Source: JAFEDN01 sp963832945 (GTDB lineage: Bacteria; Pseudomonadota; Gammaproteobacteria; Coxiellales; Coxiellaceae). From it: DNA of 64,000 bases. The translations under genes were made by a program, and so were the position numbers. The notes beneath the pieces were generated by a model. It saw nothing but the letters and a program-made list of their open reading frames with translations. It was not told where the DNA came from and made no database searches. The DNA lies in NCBI GenBank assembly GCA_963832945.1, contig CAWHVV010000004.1, positions 1-64,000 of the forward strand. The letters are read 5' to 3'. Shown here in pieces: positions 1 through 8,570 of this stretch (its first letter is position 1; each line of letters begins with the position of its first letter).

Positions 1-819
1 GCCAGAATTTGGAAAACCGTAGAAGATTTAAATCATCAGGCACAGTACTGGGCTGATACCCAGGCCGCCAATCGGCCTTGTCCCGAAGAATTTTCAAAAT
101 CCGTTCGGGCTGTCTTTGAACAGGAGAAACCTCTTCTGTTTCAATTACCCGATCATCCTTATCCTACCGCTGAGCGGGTCGAGGTCAGAGTCGGTAAAAC
201 ACCTTATATTCGCTTTGATCTCAACGATTATTCCGTACCACATACCGCCGTGAGGCGCCTGCTCACCGTGGTGGCTGAACCGGAAACCGTGACCATTATC
301 GACGGAGTGGCCAATATCATTGCCCAACATGCTCGCTGTTACGATAAAGGCCGCCAAATTGAAGACGCCCAGCATATTGAAGCCTTAGCCCAACAAAAAG
401 CAAAAGCTCGCCTCAATCGCGGCCAGGATCGGTTAACCCAATCCGCCCCGGCATGCTCAGCCTTCCTGATCCAGGCCGCTCATCATCATTATGCTTTGCG
501 AAGGATCGTCAATGATTTATTAATTTGCCTGGATTGCTACGGCGCTCAGGAACTCAATATCGCCGTTTCACAAGCTTTGGCTTGCCATTCACCTCATCCG
601 AATACCGTGCGTTTAATCCTGGAAAAGCGCCGAAAACTCAGTCGACAACCACCACCCATTCCAGTCGAACTGCCTCAGGATGAGCGGGTTCAAAAAATGG
701 TGGTCCAACCCCATTCCCTCGCTATTTATGATCAATTAGCCAACGAACACGCCACAAACCCTTCAACACCAAACCCTATAGAGAACAAAACGGAGAACAT
801 CAACCATGAATCATCCTAA
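1..819 (+). CDS. istA: IS21 transposase IstA, C-terminal part (truncated by window edge)
   Basis: The reading frame is open from the first base and corresponds to the C-terminal half of the 518-residue IstA encoded at 20121-21677, so the start lies outside the window. IstA is the DDE transposase of IS21 elements; the helix-turn-helix and most of the integrase core are in the missing part. The visible part holds the end of the catalytic core and the C-terminal region carrying the small beta-barrel and the basic tail that contacts IstB. The stop overlaps the istB start by 14 bases, the usual translational coupling in this family. Confidence 0.9.
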   Translation, partial: ARIWKTVEDLNHQAQYWADTQAANRPCPEEFSKSVRAVFEQEKPLLFQLPDHPYPTAERVEVRVGKTPYIRFDLNDYSVPHTAVRRLLTVVAEPETVTIIDGVANIIAQHARCYDKGRQIEDAQHIEALAQQKAKARLNRGQDRLTQSAPACSAFLIQAAHHHYALRRIVNDLLICLDCYGAQELNIAVSQALACHSPHPNTVRLILEKRRKLSRQPPPIPVELPQDERVQKMVVQPHSLAIYDQLANEHATNPSTPNPIENKTENINHESS

Positions 820-1588
820 TCATTACGCTCATTTATATCAACGCGCTCAGGCATTAAAACTTTACGGATTATTAACCCACTGGGAAGAAGTCAAAGAGGC
901 TCCCTGGCTAGCTGATTTACTTCATTGGGAAGAAACTCAACGGACTGATCGTGGCCTGAAACGGCGCCTGGCTTCTGCTCACATTGGCCGCTTTAAACCC
1001 CTGGCTCAATTTGACTGGAGTTGGCCTAAACAATGTGATCGACAAGCGATTGAAGAACTTCTGAGTTTGGAGTTCCTGGCTGCGGCGACTAATGTCATTT
1101 TTTGTGGACCCAATGGCGTCGGTAAATCCACCATCGCTTCTAATATCGCTTATCAAGCTGTTTTAAAGGGACAGACCGCTTTATTCACCACCGCCGGGCA
1201 GATGCTTAACGATCTGTCCGCCCAGGATGGAGATCGGGCCCTTCATCGTCGTATCCAGCATTATTCTAAACCTGCTTTACTTTGTATCGATGAAGTGGGG
1301 TATCTCTCTTATTCTAACCGCCATGCCGATTTATTATTTGAAATTATTTCTCGACGATATGAGAAAAAATCTACGTTGGTAACCACTAACAAGGCTTTTT
1401 CTGAATGGGCGGAGATCTTTCCTAATGCCGCTTGTGTGGTTTCTCTCATCGACCGGCTTGTTCACCATTCTGAAATTATTCACATAGATGCCGAATCTTA
1501 TCGGGTGAAGGAATCTAGAGAAAAATCTTCTCGACAGAAAGCAACTCGCGCACAACACAAGAAAACATCTTCCAGCGCCCACCATTAA
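806..1588 (+). CDS. istB: IS21 helper ATPase IstB
   Basis: Encodes a 260-residue AAA+ ATPase of the IstB/DnaC type, which regulates target choice and stimulates IstA. A Walker A motif (GPNGVGKST, about residues 101-109) and a Walker B-like segment (LLCIDEVGYL) are visible. The C-terminus is basic and low in complexity. It starts inside the istA stop region. This is the intact version of the gene; the copy at 21664-22445 has lost one G and is frameshifted, so this copy could serve both elements. Confidence 0.93.
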   Translation: MNHPNHYAHLYQRAQALKLYGLLTHWEEVKEAPWLADLLHWEETQRTDRGLKRRLASAHIGRFKPLAQFDWSWPKQCDRQAIEELLSLEFLAAATNVIFCGPNGVGKSTIASNIAYQAVLKGQTALFTTAGQMLNDLSAQDGDRALHRRIQHYSKPALLCIDEVGYLSYSNRHADLLFEIISRRYEKKSTLVTTNKAFSEWAEIFPNAACVVSLIDRLVHHSEIIHIDAESYRVKESREKSSRQKATRAQHKKTSSSAHH

Positions 1589-1703
1589 TTACTGAATTGA
1601 GTAGCCCTCAGAAAAAATTCCTTTCTGGGGCCGGTCATTCATTCAAAATTAACAGCTCCTCGCTTCGCCATTTTTACGCGCTTTTTCTCAGCCGTTAACA
1701 TTT

Positions 1704-1768
1704 GAACCGTATGTACGGTTCTTAGGGGGACGGGATCACGGTAACGTGATCTTGTTACCCGGTCTGCG
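1704..1768 (+). mobile_element. Group II intron 3' end remnant (domains V/VI)
   Basis: Directly after the IS21 end there is an inverted pair gaaccgta/tacggttc, followed by ttagggggacggg, a hairpin gatcacggtaacgtgatc and ttgttacccg. This order (domain V lower stem, purine-rich joiner, domain VI hairpin, ACCCG end) is typical of bacterial group II intron 3' ends. The domain V tip is shortened and nothing of the intron ORF remains, so it is a dead remnant truncated by the IS21 insertion. Confidence 0.55.
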
Positions 1769-1841
1769 ATGTGAGATTGCTTAAGTAATTGTTCACTTGT
1801 GAAAACAAGATTGAACCTATTGTTCTGTCAAGTAGTAGCTG

Positions 1842-2403
1842 TTAAAACGCCCTCATTACCTGTTTAGCGGATGCACGAAAAAAACAAAGTCTACAGCGGA
1901 TTTGTTACGAATATAAAGCACATTTAGCGGCCGACATTCGTTCGCAACTGAACAGTGATTTTCCCAATGTTTCCCGTAAATATCGATTCAATTTACCGGA
2001 GCCGATGATCTCATTTAAAAAATCATTAAGACCCGCGCAGCAACCTTCTAACCTGGATCATTTCCTGACGGACGAAGTAAAATCTCTGTCTATTGCCCCA
2101 GACAGTAGCCTGCGCAAAGCAATCAAAAAATATGAAGCTGTTACCACTTTGCAGTACACACTGCTCACACATAAACCTGCTCCGGTGCAGGTACAGGAAT
2201 TTAGTCAAACCCTGAATCAGCAAAAACCAGTCCTTGAAGCACATCGCGACAGCAATACCGTCCGTTTTTTGAAAAAAATATCCGCCGCAGTGACTTTTGG
2301 TATCACGGCGGCGTTGGGTATTTTTGGCGTGAAAGGCAAGCAGATGGCCAGTGATTTAACTCAGGTGCTGGCTTCGCCTCCGCCGGTTCGTGGTTTCGCC
2401 TGA
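1842..2403 (+). pseudogene. 5'-truncated paralogue of the next gene
   Basis: The frame is open from about 1842 and its product aligns with the C-terminal half of the protein at 2463-3359: KQSLQRICYEYKAHL here against KQQLETLCQEYKAHL there. Near the end both carry the pattern L-E-x-x-R-D-S, then FLK, then a hydrophobic stretch ending in GIFGVKGK / GIWGVKGK. The 5' half is missing and is replaced by the group II intron and IS21 material. An internal ATG at 2005 leaves 132 codons that could still be translated, but no good ribosome binding site precedes it. Function unknown; the paired arrangement indicates an old tandem duplication. Confidence 0.7.
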
Positions 2404-2462
2404 CGTTAATTAACGCTACATCACCTGTATTTCATCAAGTCATCATTTTAAGGAGAATTTTT

Positions 2463-3359
2463 ATGAGAAAATTAATGGAACAATTTTTAGAAACCCATCG
2501 CAAATCCCTTGCCGTGAATTCCATTGTGAATATCAATATGGATATAGACAGGGAAACACTGGAAATTTATGCGCAGGCCCAAAATGAAGCTCAAAAGCGG
2601 TCAAGGAACAAGTCTGCCGAGGCCGCAGACCGGATTTTGAATAATGCCTTGGCGGTTCGCCTGACGCCACTTCTGGCGAAAATCGATTTACTGAATGCCG
2701 CCAATTACAGAATTTTGACGGGGGCCATTAAACGCTGGTGTCCATGGCAAAAAGACAAACAGAAGGCCTGTTTACAGGTGCAAAAGGTTTTGCTGACATT
2801 GTTGCCTGCCGCCCAACAAAAACAACAATTAGAAACATTATGTCAGGAATATAAAGCACACCTCAAAAACTGGATTGAAGAAGAAGTGAAAAACAATCAT
2901 GATTATGCCTACATAACCTGCTCAACCAGCCGGACAATGATATTTGGAGCCGCACCCGTGGCAGATCGTCCTCAGATCAGTCTGGTCAAAGACAAAAGAT
3001 CACCGGTTGAACGATTGGCGGCGGAACCTTCGCGCTATCTTCTAAACCCCGACAAGCCATTAGCCCTGGCATTACAAAAATACCAGACCGTCAGTCAACT
3101 GGAAGCCACTCTGGCTACTCCGGTTAAATCCGCGACAGAGCAGGTCAAAGATTTTAACCAGGTATTTAAAGCTCAACGTTCGCTTCTTGAAAAAGATCGT
3201 GACAGTTTAGCCATAAAATTTCTTAAAGGAGTGGCAACGGTATTATCGCTCGGTATCGCCTGGGGGTTGGGTATCTGGGGGGTTAAAGGAAAAGTCACCG
3301 CCGGGAAAGTCCAGCAGGTGCTTGAAACTCCGAAGATAATGACCTGCCTTGTAAATTAA
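2463..3359 (+). CDS. Hypothetical helical protein, possible effector
   Basis: A 298-residue protein of unknown function, with a clear ribosome binding site (taaggag) eight bases before ATG. It is mostly helical and charged. Near the C-terminus a segment RSLLEKDRDSLAIKFLKG is followed by a roughly 15-residue hydrophobic glycine-rich stretch and WGVKGK. The same C-terminal module occurs in the truncated gene just upstream. From memory, similar FLK...G...G.KGK endings occur in multicopy hypothetical proteins of Legionellales; that link is recollection and not proof. No catalytic motif was recognised. The hydrophobic stretch could be a membrane anchor. Confidence 0.6.
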   Translation: MRKLMEQFLETHRKSLAVNSIVNINMDIDRETLEIYAQAQNEAQKRSRNKSAEAADRILNNALAVRLTPLLAKIDLLNAANYRILTGAIKRWCPWQKDKQKACLQVQKVLLTLLPAAQQKQQLETLCQEYKAHLKNWIEEEVKNNHDYAYITCSTSRTMIFGAAPVADRPQISLVKDKRSPVERLAAEPSRYLLNPDKPLALALQKYQTVSQLEATLATPVKSATEQVKDFNQVFKAQRSLLEKDRDSLAIKFLKGVATVLSLGIAWGLGIWGVKGKVTAGKVQQVLETPKIMTCLVN

Positions 3360-3469
3360 GGAATCCTTTTGATGGCTGGCGCAGGATGATCTTTTCGGCT
3401 TTTTTCATGATCAACAATCAAAAAGACGACAAATTACGGTCTTTTTAAAATTTCTAATTGGGAGGATTA

Positions 3470-4705
3470 ATGAAATATTTACATCTGTTTACCGAGTGGA
3501 TTGAATCAGTATTGGGAAACAAACAGCCTGATCAACTCAATGTAAAAAAGGAATTATTACAAAAAATTCTCACAGAGTTACAGCATTCTGGTTTTTTATG
3601 GGGAGAATCACGCTGGCAAACCTTGCTGGCTGCCAGCCTGGCAGAATTAAAAGAAAGTGGCCAGCACCGCCGACGTTTACAGGCAGCTTTACAACAGGCC
3701 GACGATCTCATGGATGAAGCCCGGATTACTGAAAAAGTAAGAAAGGTTTTATTAGATCAGGTTAGGCGTCGCGTCCTGTTAGAGGAAAGCCAGATAAAAA
3801 ACTATGAAATTACGCGCAGGGAATGCCTGGTTCGCCAGGTATCACTCCATGAATTAGAGAATAAAATCGACGGTCTGCTAAATGAGAGTCGTCAAATGAT
3901 AGGCGAACCATCGTTTTCTAAAACCGCATCCTTATTTAATTTGAATAATCAGTCATTTGTTGAGATACTCAAGCCTTATCCAAAGAAAATGCTTCAGGTT
4001 CGTTTTTCGGATAACCATATTCGAGACTGGATAAAAGGGGAGGGGAATGCGCGTGAAGTTTATCAAAGTCTTTCCCGGGAATTTTTGAAAAAATCAGCAA
4101 CCGAAAAAGCAGGAGAAGATATTCAAAAAGCAAAAAATTCTTTGCAGAATCATGCGGAAAAAATAGAAATAAAATTGGATCGTTGTCGGAAAGATATGGT
4201 TTCATATAATCGGCGTACTATTGAGCATCGTGCTCAGGTTATGCTGGCGCACGCCAACAAAATAGAAAGCATCTCTTTATCCCTGGCAACCATGACTCAT
4301 CTTTTGCGATCGCATGTAAAATGCCCCTGTTTATTCAAATTAATGACCGAAATTCAGATGATGCAGAAATTGATGAATACGAATGCAGAGAGTACTGATT
4401 TGCAGAGAAAACTATTAGCGATACACGATTATCGCAAAGATTACGAAAAATCCATTACCTCAGTTTGGGGTACCTTATTTAATCGCCGACAATCACAGTA
4501 TCAACAACAACTCAATACTCATTTACAGCTAGAAATTGCCAAACTGGTCACACCAGTTTGTGGATTTAATGACAGGAATACTATCATAAAATCTGAAAAA
4601 ATTAGGCAGATTCAAAAATCGGTCAATAAGCTGGCTGTTCAACAAGGCCATATTGCTGATGAAAAAGTTAAAATTGATCAGATTAAAAATACCTTTCAAT
4701 CTTAA
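3470..4705 (+). CDS. Coiled-coil hypothetical protein
   Basis: Encodes 411 residues. The ATG at 3470 is chosen because GGGAGG lies just upstream; a TTG twelve bases earlier in frame falls inside that ribosome binding site. The protein is rich in Lys, Glu, Gln and Leu, with long heptad-like stretches (about 75-120, 205-260 and 330-400) and no transmembrane segment, signal peptide or enzymatic motif that I recognise. It lies co-oriented with the two preceding candidate effector genes and could belong to the same group. Function not assigned. Confidence 0.6.
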   Translation: MKYLHLFTEWIESVLGNKQPDQLNVKKELLQKILTELQHSGFLWGESRWQTLLAASLAELKESGQHRRRLQAALQQADDLMDEARITEKVRKVLLDQVRRRVLLEESQIKNYEITRRECLVRQVSLHELENKIDGLLNESRQMIGEPSFSKTASLFNLNNQSFVEILKPYPKKMLQVRFSDNHIRDWIKGEGNAREVYQSLSREFLKKSATEKAGEDIQKAKNSLQNHAEKIEIKLDRCRKDMVSYNRRTIEHRAQVMLAHANKIESISLSLATMTHLLRSHVKCPCLFKLMTEIQMMQKLMNTNAESTDLQRKLLAIHDYRKDYEKSITSVWGTLFNRRQSQYQQQLNTHLQLEIAKLVTPVCGFNDRNTIIKSEKIRQIQKSVNKLAVQQGHIADEKVKIDQIKNTFQS

Positions 4706-4898
4706 TCATTACTCTGATGTTGTGATTCGTTCAATTTATCAAATTACGTTAGTTGGGTTTTTTAAAAAAATATCTCTTTCTTTTGGATTTCAGTAATCCG
4801 TGTTGATGCATTTTCTTCCTTTTTTTTGACCGGGGCTTGCGATAGCGGGACAGCATATCTTAATAACTTTATTCAAAAAGTCAAAAAGAATATTCTGG

Positions 4899-5561
4899 TT
4901 ATTTTGTTATGCTATTATTTTTTTGTTTTTGTGTGATGATTTTTTCGTCGTCAAGAGGCATAGTTGAGGTTATTTTGCCTGGAATCTTCTCTTGCCGTTG
5001 CTGTTCTAAATACGCAATCCGTTTTTCGAGCGTTTGATTCTGTTTTTCAAGCATGAGTTTTTCAGTGTGCGCACGTTCACGCGACAGTGCAGATTCCCGG
5101 TATAAATTTTCAAATTCCTGGCATCGGGATTGTGCATCCAATAAACGTTGATCGGCGATAGCCTGGCGTTTATCCTGTTCGATAATGTGTTGCCCGGCTT
5201 TGTTTAGTTCAAGGGTTAAACGATCTTTTTCAAGGTCTAACTGAAGAAGCATTTCTCCCATTTCAGCCAGTTGTTTTTCAGCCGCAATCACTTTACCTGC
5301 CAACTGGTTTTTAACAAGAGAAGTTTTGCGGGCGCATTCAGCCAGGATCGCCTGTTTGACTTGCAATGATAATTCTTCATCAATGGCAGCCAGGGCGATA
5401 TCTTCCTGTTCTTTCCTCCATTGTTGCCAAAACTTCGTAATATTATTTGGTGAGCCACCCGTTTTAGCCAGGATTGCACGGGCGGTGATAGTCTGACCTT
5501 CTTTTAGAAGAGATTGGCAGGTCAGTGCCACCTGTTCATAAGTAATTCCCGTTTTAGCCAT
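4899..5561 (-). CDS. KfrA-like DNA-binding protein
   Basis: A 220-residue protein whose N-terminus (GITYEQVALTCQSLLKEGQ... ILAKTGGSPNNITKFWQQWR, residues about 5-48) matches the helix-turn-helix domain of KfrA and related plasmid proteins. Residues from about 50 to 190 form a long Gln/Glu/Leu-rich coiled coil, the usual KfrA layout. Known members are plasmid-borne autorepressors that coat DNA and aid stable inheritance. The start has AGGAGG six bases upstream. A perfect 17-base inverted repeat lies immediately before it, the expected place for autoregulation. It suggests plasmid ancestry for this part of the sequence. Confidence 0.8.
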   Translation of the reverse strand: MAKTGITYEQVALTCQSLLKEGQTITARAILAKTGGSPNNITKFWQQWRKEQEDIALAAIDEELSLQVKQAILAECARKTSLVKNQLAGKVIAAEKQLAEMGEMLLQLDLEKDRLTLELNKAGQHIIEQDKRQAIADQRLLDAQSRCQEFENLYRESALSRERAHTEKLMLEKQNQTLEKRIAYLEQQRQEKIPGKITSTMPLDDEKIITQKQKNNSITK

Positions 5562-5573
5562 AAAACCTCCTTT

Positions 5574-5614
5574 TTATAATAACATAACAATTTGTTATTG
5601 TTATGTTATTATAA
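5574..5614 (-). promoter_or_regulatory. Perfect 17-bp inverted repeat, likely KfrA operator
   Basis: The arms ttataataacataacaa (5574-5590) and ttgttatgttattataa (5598-5614) are exact reverse complements separated by seven bases. The pair begins 13 bases upstream of the KfrA-like start codon and overlaps where its promoter should be. Within each arm the unit AACATAACAA suggests repeated half-sites. Autorepression through such palindromes is known for KfrA; binding here is inferred. Confidence 0.6.
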
Positions 5615-5773
5615 ATTAAAAAGAGAATCAAGCAGGCATCAGATCGTTTAAACTTCTGCACAGTGCTGAACATTATCATTAACCGTTTTGAAAGATTTAT
5701 GCTGGAAAAATCCTCTTATGTCTATTTTTTACTTTTTTTGTTACAATAGATTTCTTTCCTGGGGGATGAATCC

Positions 5774-6664
5774 ATGAGTTTTCTTGAGCGCCTGAATGCC
5801 TGTAATCACTTTGATCGACAATCGGTATTGCCTTTTTTAATTGCCCATCAACAGGTAGGCTGGATTAAAAAAACTCATTGCCCATTTTTAAAGAACCAAA
5901 CTGAATTTTTTCAGTTAGATAACAATTACGTTCGGTTATGTGATCATTTTGATGATTATGACAAACGAACACAGGCCTTTGCTGAAGTCGTCTCTGAATT
6001 GCGGGGAGAAGGAGCCGTTTCTGACTGGCGCAGCGAGCTATATCCGGTTGCACCCCTATATGGCCAAAAGCCTTTACTGGCTCTGGAAAGATCAATAGCC
6101 CCTTTCTTTGGTATTAAAACTTATGGTACACATTTAAATGGTTACTATGAGAAGAATAACCAAATATGGGTCTGGATTGCACAGCGTGCTTCACATCTGA
6201 AATTTGCCCCGGATAAGCTGGATAATCTGGCCGCGGGCGGATTAACTTTAGGTCTATCTCCTCAGGAAAATATGCATAAGGAAGCGGTTGAAGAAGCCCA
6301 AATTCCCACGCAGTTATTATCAAACATGCGGAGTACTGGTGCCGTATGCTATCTAATGGACACACCGCGAGGCATTACTCCCGATACCATGTTTACCTAC
6401 GATCTTAAACTACCTTCTGATTTTAATCCCACCACGGATGGAACAGAAGTCGGTCGTTTCATGACATTTTCTTTAGCGGAATTGGCGGAATTAATTTATA
6501 ATACCGATCATTTTAAATATAATTCTGCTTTGGTTATCATGGATTTTTTGATTCGACACGGCGGCATTTCATCCGATCATCCCGAATATCTGGAAGCCAT
6601 CACCGCATTAAGGCGGCCCTTATTTGAGGAGGATGTCAGTGGATGGCAAAATGCACGAATGTAA
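5774..6664 (+). CDS. DUF4743 domain / NUDIX hydrolase
   Basis: A 296-residue protein with the two-part layout of the family that includes the yeast Tnr3 N-terminal region: a DUF4743 domain (residues about 1-120) followed by a NUDIX fold. The NUDIX box is recognisable around residues 155-178 (AGGLTLGLSP...KEAVEEAQI), though the canonical RE is KE. Family members hydrolyse oxidised thiamine diphosphates or related nucleoside diphosphate derivatives; the substrate here is not shown by the sequence. Its end overlaps the next gene by 22 bases, implying co-transcription. Confidence 0.8.
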   Translation: MSFLERLNACNHFDRQSVLPFLIAHQQVGWIKKTHCPFLKNQTEFFQLDNNYVRLCDHFDDYDKRTQAFAEVVSELRGEGAVSDWRSELYPVAPLYGQKPLLALERSIAPFFGIKTYGTHLNGYYEKNNQIWVWIAQRASHLKFAPDKLDNLAAGGLTLGLSPQENMHKEAVEEAQIPTQLLSNMRSTGAVCYLMDTPRGITPDTMFTYDLKLPSDFNPTTDGTEVGRFMTFSLAELAELIYNTDHFKYNSALVIMDFLIRHGGISSDHPEYLEAITALRRPLFEEDVSGWQNARM

Positions 6665-7668
6665 TTTATGAATATCCTCAAACTATTAAAATTCGTTCCG
6701 TTTATCAGGCCCATAAATTACCGTTTCTGGCACGGGCTTATCGTTATGCTTATGATTATCGTTTACTGAGCCCACCCCGTCTCTTTCAAACCAATCGCAA
6801 AATACTCTCACGCATCGTGCGCTGGCTATTCCGGTCAGGATTGGGAAAACGCCAGGGACAGTTCATCGTACAAACTCAACAGGGCATTCGCTATTGCGAT
6901 ATGAATATAGACAATAGTCAGTTTCATTCCATTTATTTTCGTCGTTTTCAGCGAGGATATGAGCCGGAAGTCTGTGCTCTGTTAGATGTTCTTGTTGAAC
7001 GTGCTGGTATTCAGACCTTCTATGATATTGGCGCCAACTGGGGGTATTTATCAGGTTATATGGCCAGCCATCCGCTATTTTGGGGAAAAATTCATGCCTT
7101 TGAACCTCAGGAAGCCGCATTTGCAGACTTAAAGAAATTTGTGTTGCAGGCAAACCTGAAAGAATTCATTGAATGTCATCAACTGGCTTTGTCCAACAGG
7201 GAAGGTCTGGGTCACATTCAATTACCGGATGGTTTTCATTCGGGGCTTGGGCAATTATATCCAGGTGGAAGTATATCCATAAAAAAATTGGATAGCTTAA
7301 CTTTACCTCCTCCCGATCTCATTAAAATAGACGTTGAATCACATGAGTACCCTGTCATCATGGGTGCAGTCCAAACGCTCATAAAAAATAGACCTTATTT
7401 AATTTTTGAAAGCTTGCCGACAGAGCATCCTAATAATCAAAAAATTTTAGCTGAACTATTTGCAATCCATTATAACTGTTTTGAGATTAGCTTCCTTTCC
7501 CTTCCGCATGACTCAGAATCCCATGTACTGAGATTAACTCCCATCACTATCGATTCAAAATATACACAAAAGCGAAATATTTTCGCCTGTTCTAAGCAGG
7601 GTTCGCTCATGGGTGTTAAAGATTTTATGGACTGTTTTGTAGATTCGGAGAAATTAAGTACAACATAG
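6643..7668 (+). CDS. FkbM-family methyltransferase
   Basis: A 341-residue protein. The SAM-binding motif I is FYDIGANWGYLSGYMASH (about residues 126-143), followed by the acidic motif II (IHAFEPQ) and later by DLIKIDVESHE, the conserved FkbM segment. Family members O-methylate sugars or lipids; the acceptor here is unknown. The ATG at 6643 lies ten bases after GAGGAGG and inside the upstream NUDIX gene. The last 125 bases of this gene recur, diverged, at 18514-18639, so the DNA downstream may be an insertion that duplicated or split this locus. Confidence 0.82.
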   Translation: MAKCTNVIYEYPQTIKIRSVYQAHKLPFLARAYRYAYDYRLLSPPRLFQTNRKILSRIVRWLFRSGLGKRQGQFIVQTQQGIRYCDMNIDNSQFHSIYFRRFQRGYEPEVCALLDVLVERAGIQTFYDIGANWGYLSGYMASHPLFWGKIHAFEPQEAAFADLKKFVLQANLKEFIECHQLALSNREGLGHIQLPDGFHSGLGQLYPGGSISIKKLDSLTLPPPDLIKIDVESHEYPVIMGAVQTLIKNRPYLIFESLPTEHPNNQKILAELFAIHYNCFEISFLSLPHDSESHVLRLTPITIDSKYTQKRNIFACSKQGSLMGVKDFMDCFVDSEKLSTT

Positions 7669-7669
7669 G
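7545..7669 (+). repeat. fkbM 3'-tail repeat, copy A
   Basis: The end of fkbM (from ...actatcgattcaaaatatac to acatagg) has an imperfect direct repeat at 18514-18639. Long stretches such as gattcaaaatatacacaaaa and gattttatggactgtttt are identical. The pair brackets the umuDC remnants and the whole RiPP operon. Confidence 0.8.
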
Positions 7670-7866
7670 TATAGTTTTTTAATTTCAGGGCTACCCTTCC
7701 TGTTTTTGATCTCTTTTGGTCAAATAATTTACAATTATCTTTTATCTTCATATATGAGCGGTCAAATTCTACACCCTAATGGCGCGTGGCAGTAAATTGG
7801 TAGTAAATGACTGGGTGGGTTAAAATCCCTCTGAGATAAAAAACAGACCTATAAGAGAGAATCAAT

Positions 7867-8275
7867 ATGTACAAAATGCACAATGCTCATCCATCTAATT
7901 CTTTCCCCCTGTTCCTCAGTACAGTGTCAGCAGGATTTCCTTCTCCGGCTGAAGATTATATTGAGAAAAATTTGGATTTAAACGAACTCCTGGTAAAGCA
8001 TCCTGCCGCCACGTTTTTTGTGCGGGTGTCGGGTCGTTCAATGACAGGGGCCAATATTCAGGATCAGGATATTCTTGCTCATCGACCGTAGCCTTGAGTC
8101 TGTGAACGGCAAAATAGTCATTGCCGTTATAGATGGCGGTTTGACTGTGAAACTAATAACCAGGGCGTTTATCTGCTGGCCGAAAATCGGGAATTTCCAC
8201 CCATACCCGTTGATTCTGAAGAAGGAGTTTATATCTGGGGCGTGGTAACGCATATTATTCATACGGCGGTGTAAG
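7867..8275 (+). pseudogene. umuD: umuD remnant (frameshifted S24 peptidase)
   Basis: The first 74 codons give the N-terminus of an UmuD-like protein: FPSPAEDYIEKNLDLNELLVKHPAATFFVRVSGRSM contains the Ala/Gly-type cleavage region and the SGRSM nucleophile motif (catalytic Ser). A stop at 8091 comes from a frameshift; in the other frames the sequence continues as LIDRSLESVNGKIVIAVIDGGLTVK (with the K of the Ser-Lys dyad region) and then LLAENREFPPI...GVYIWGVVTHIIH, ending at 8274. At least two indels are therefore needed. The intact gene would be an SOS-controlled mutagenesis factor. Confidence 0.85.
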
Positions 8276-8323
8276 ATGTCCATTTTTCTTCTGGTGGATT
8301 GCAATAATTTTTACGTTTCCGGT
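8276..8323 (+). pseudogene. umuC: umuC 5' fragment
   Basis: Directly after the umuD stop, ATG begins MSIFLLVDCNNFYVS, the conserved start of UmuC (DNA polymerase V catalytic subunit, Y family). Homology ends after about 15 codons, where a transposase fragment on the opposite strand begins. The locus therefore lost polymerase V through a transposon-mediated deletion. Confidence 0.8.
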
Positions 8324-8468
8324 GACGGTTGATGATGATTAACTGCTTGCGTAATAAGATATTCTCCGCAGCGATTGCGTGCAAGCCACCGGGGGTGAAT
8401 AGCCTTAGCCATACGGTTATGAATTTCAAAATTAATATTATAGTTCCCACTGTTGGGCGATTATACAT
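8319..8468 (-). pseudogene. Transposase N-terminal fragment
   Basis: On the minus strand the peptide LRLFTPGGLHAIAAENILLRKQLIIINRHRKRKN resembles the N-terminal leader of integrase-core transposases with the ...AENLLLRQQLLVL.R.R.R signature. Only about 50 residues remain; no catalytic DDE region follows. It abuts the truncated umuC and marks the deletion junction. The 100 bases after it, up to 8570, hold no gene I can identify. Confidence 0.55.
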
Positions 8469-8570
8469 GATTTATAAAAAATTAGTATTTCGCGACGGAC
8501 AGGTATATTTATGGAAGGGGTGGTACTACAATAGTCATCAAAACTATCCAAATGGATTAAAGATCAATGT

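Larger units (their letters stand above)
1..1699 (+). mobile_element. IS21-family element, copy 1 (left part outside window)
   Basis: Bases 1-1699 match 20862-22561 almost base for base, and the match stops abruptly at the sequence gttaaca in both copies, which marks the right end of the element. Differences are very few: one substitution near 437, a G present here and missing in copy 2, a four-base insertion after the istB stop in copy 2, and one T/G change near the right end. This copy has the intact istB. The near identity implies recent transposition or gene conversion. Confidence 0.9.
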
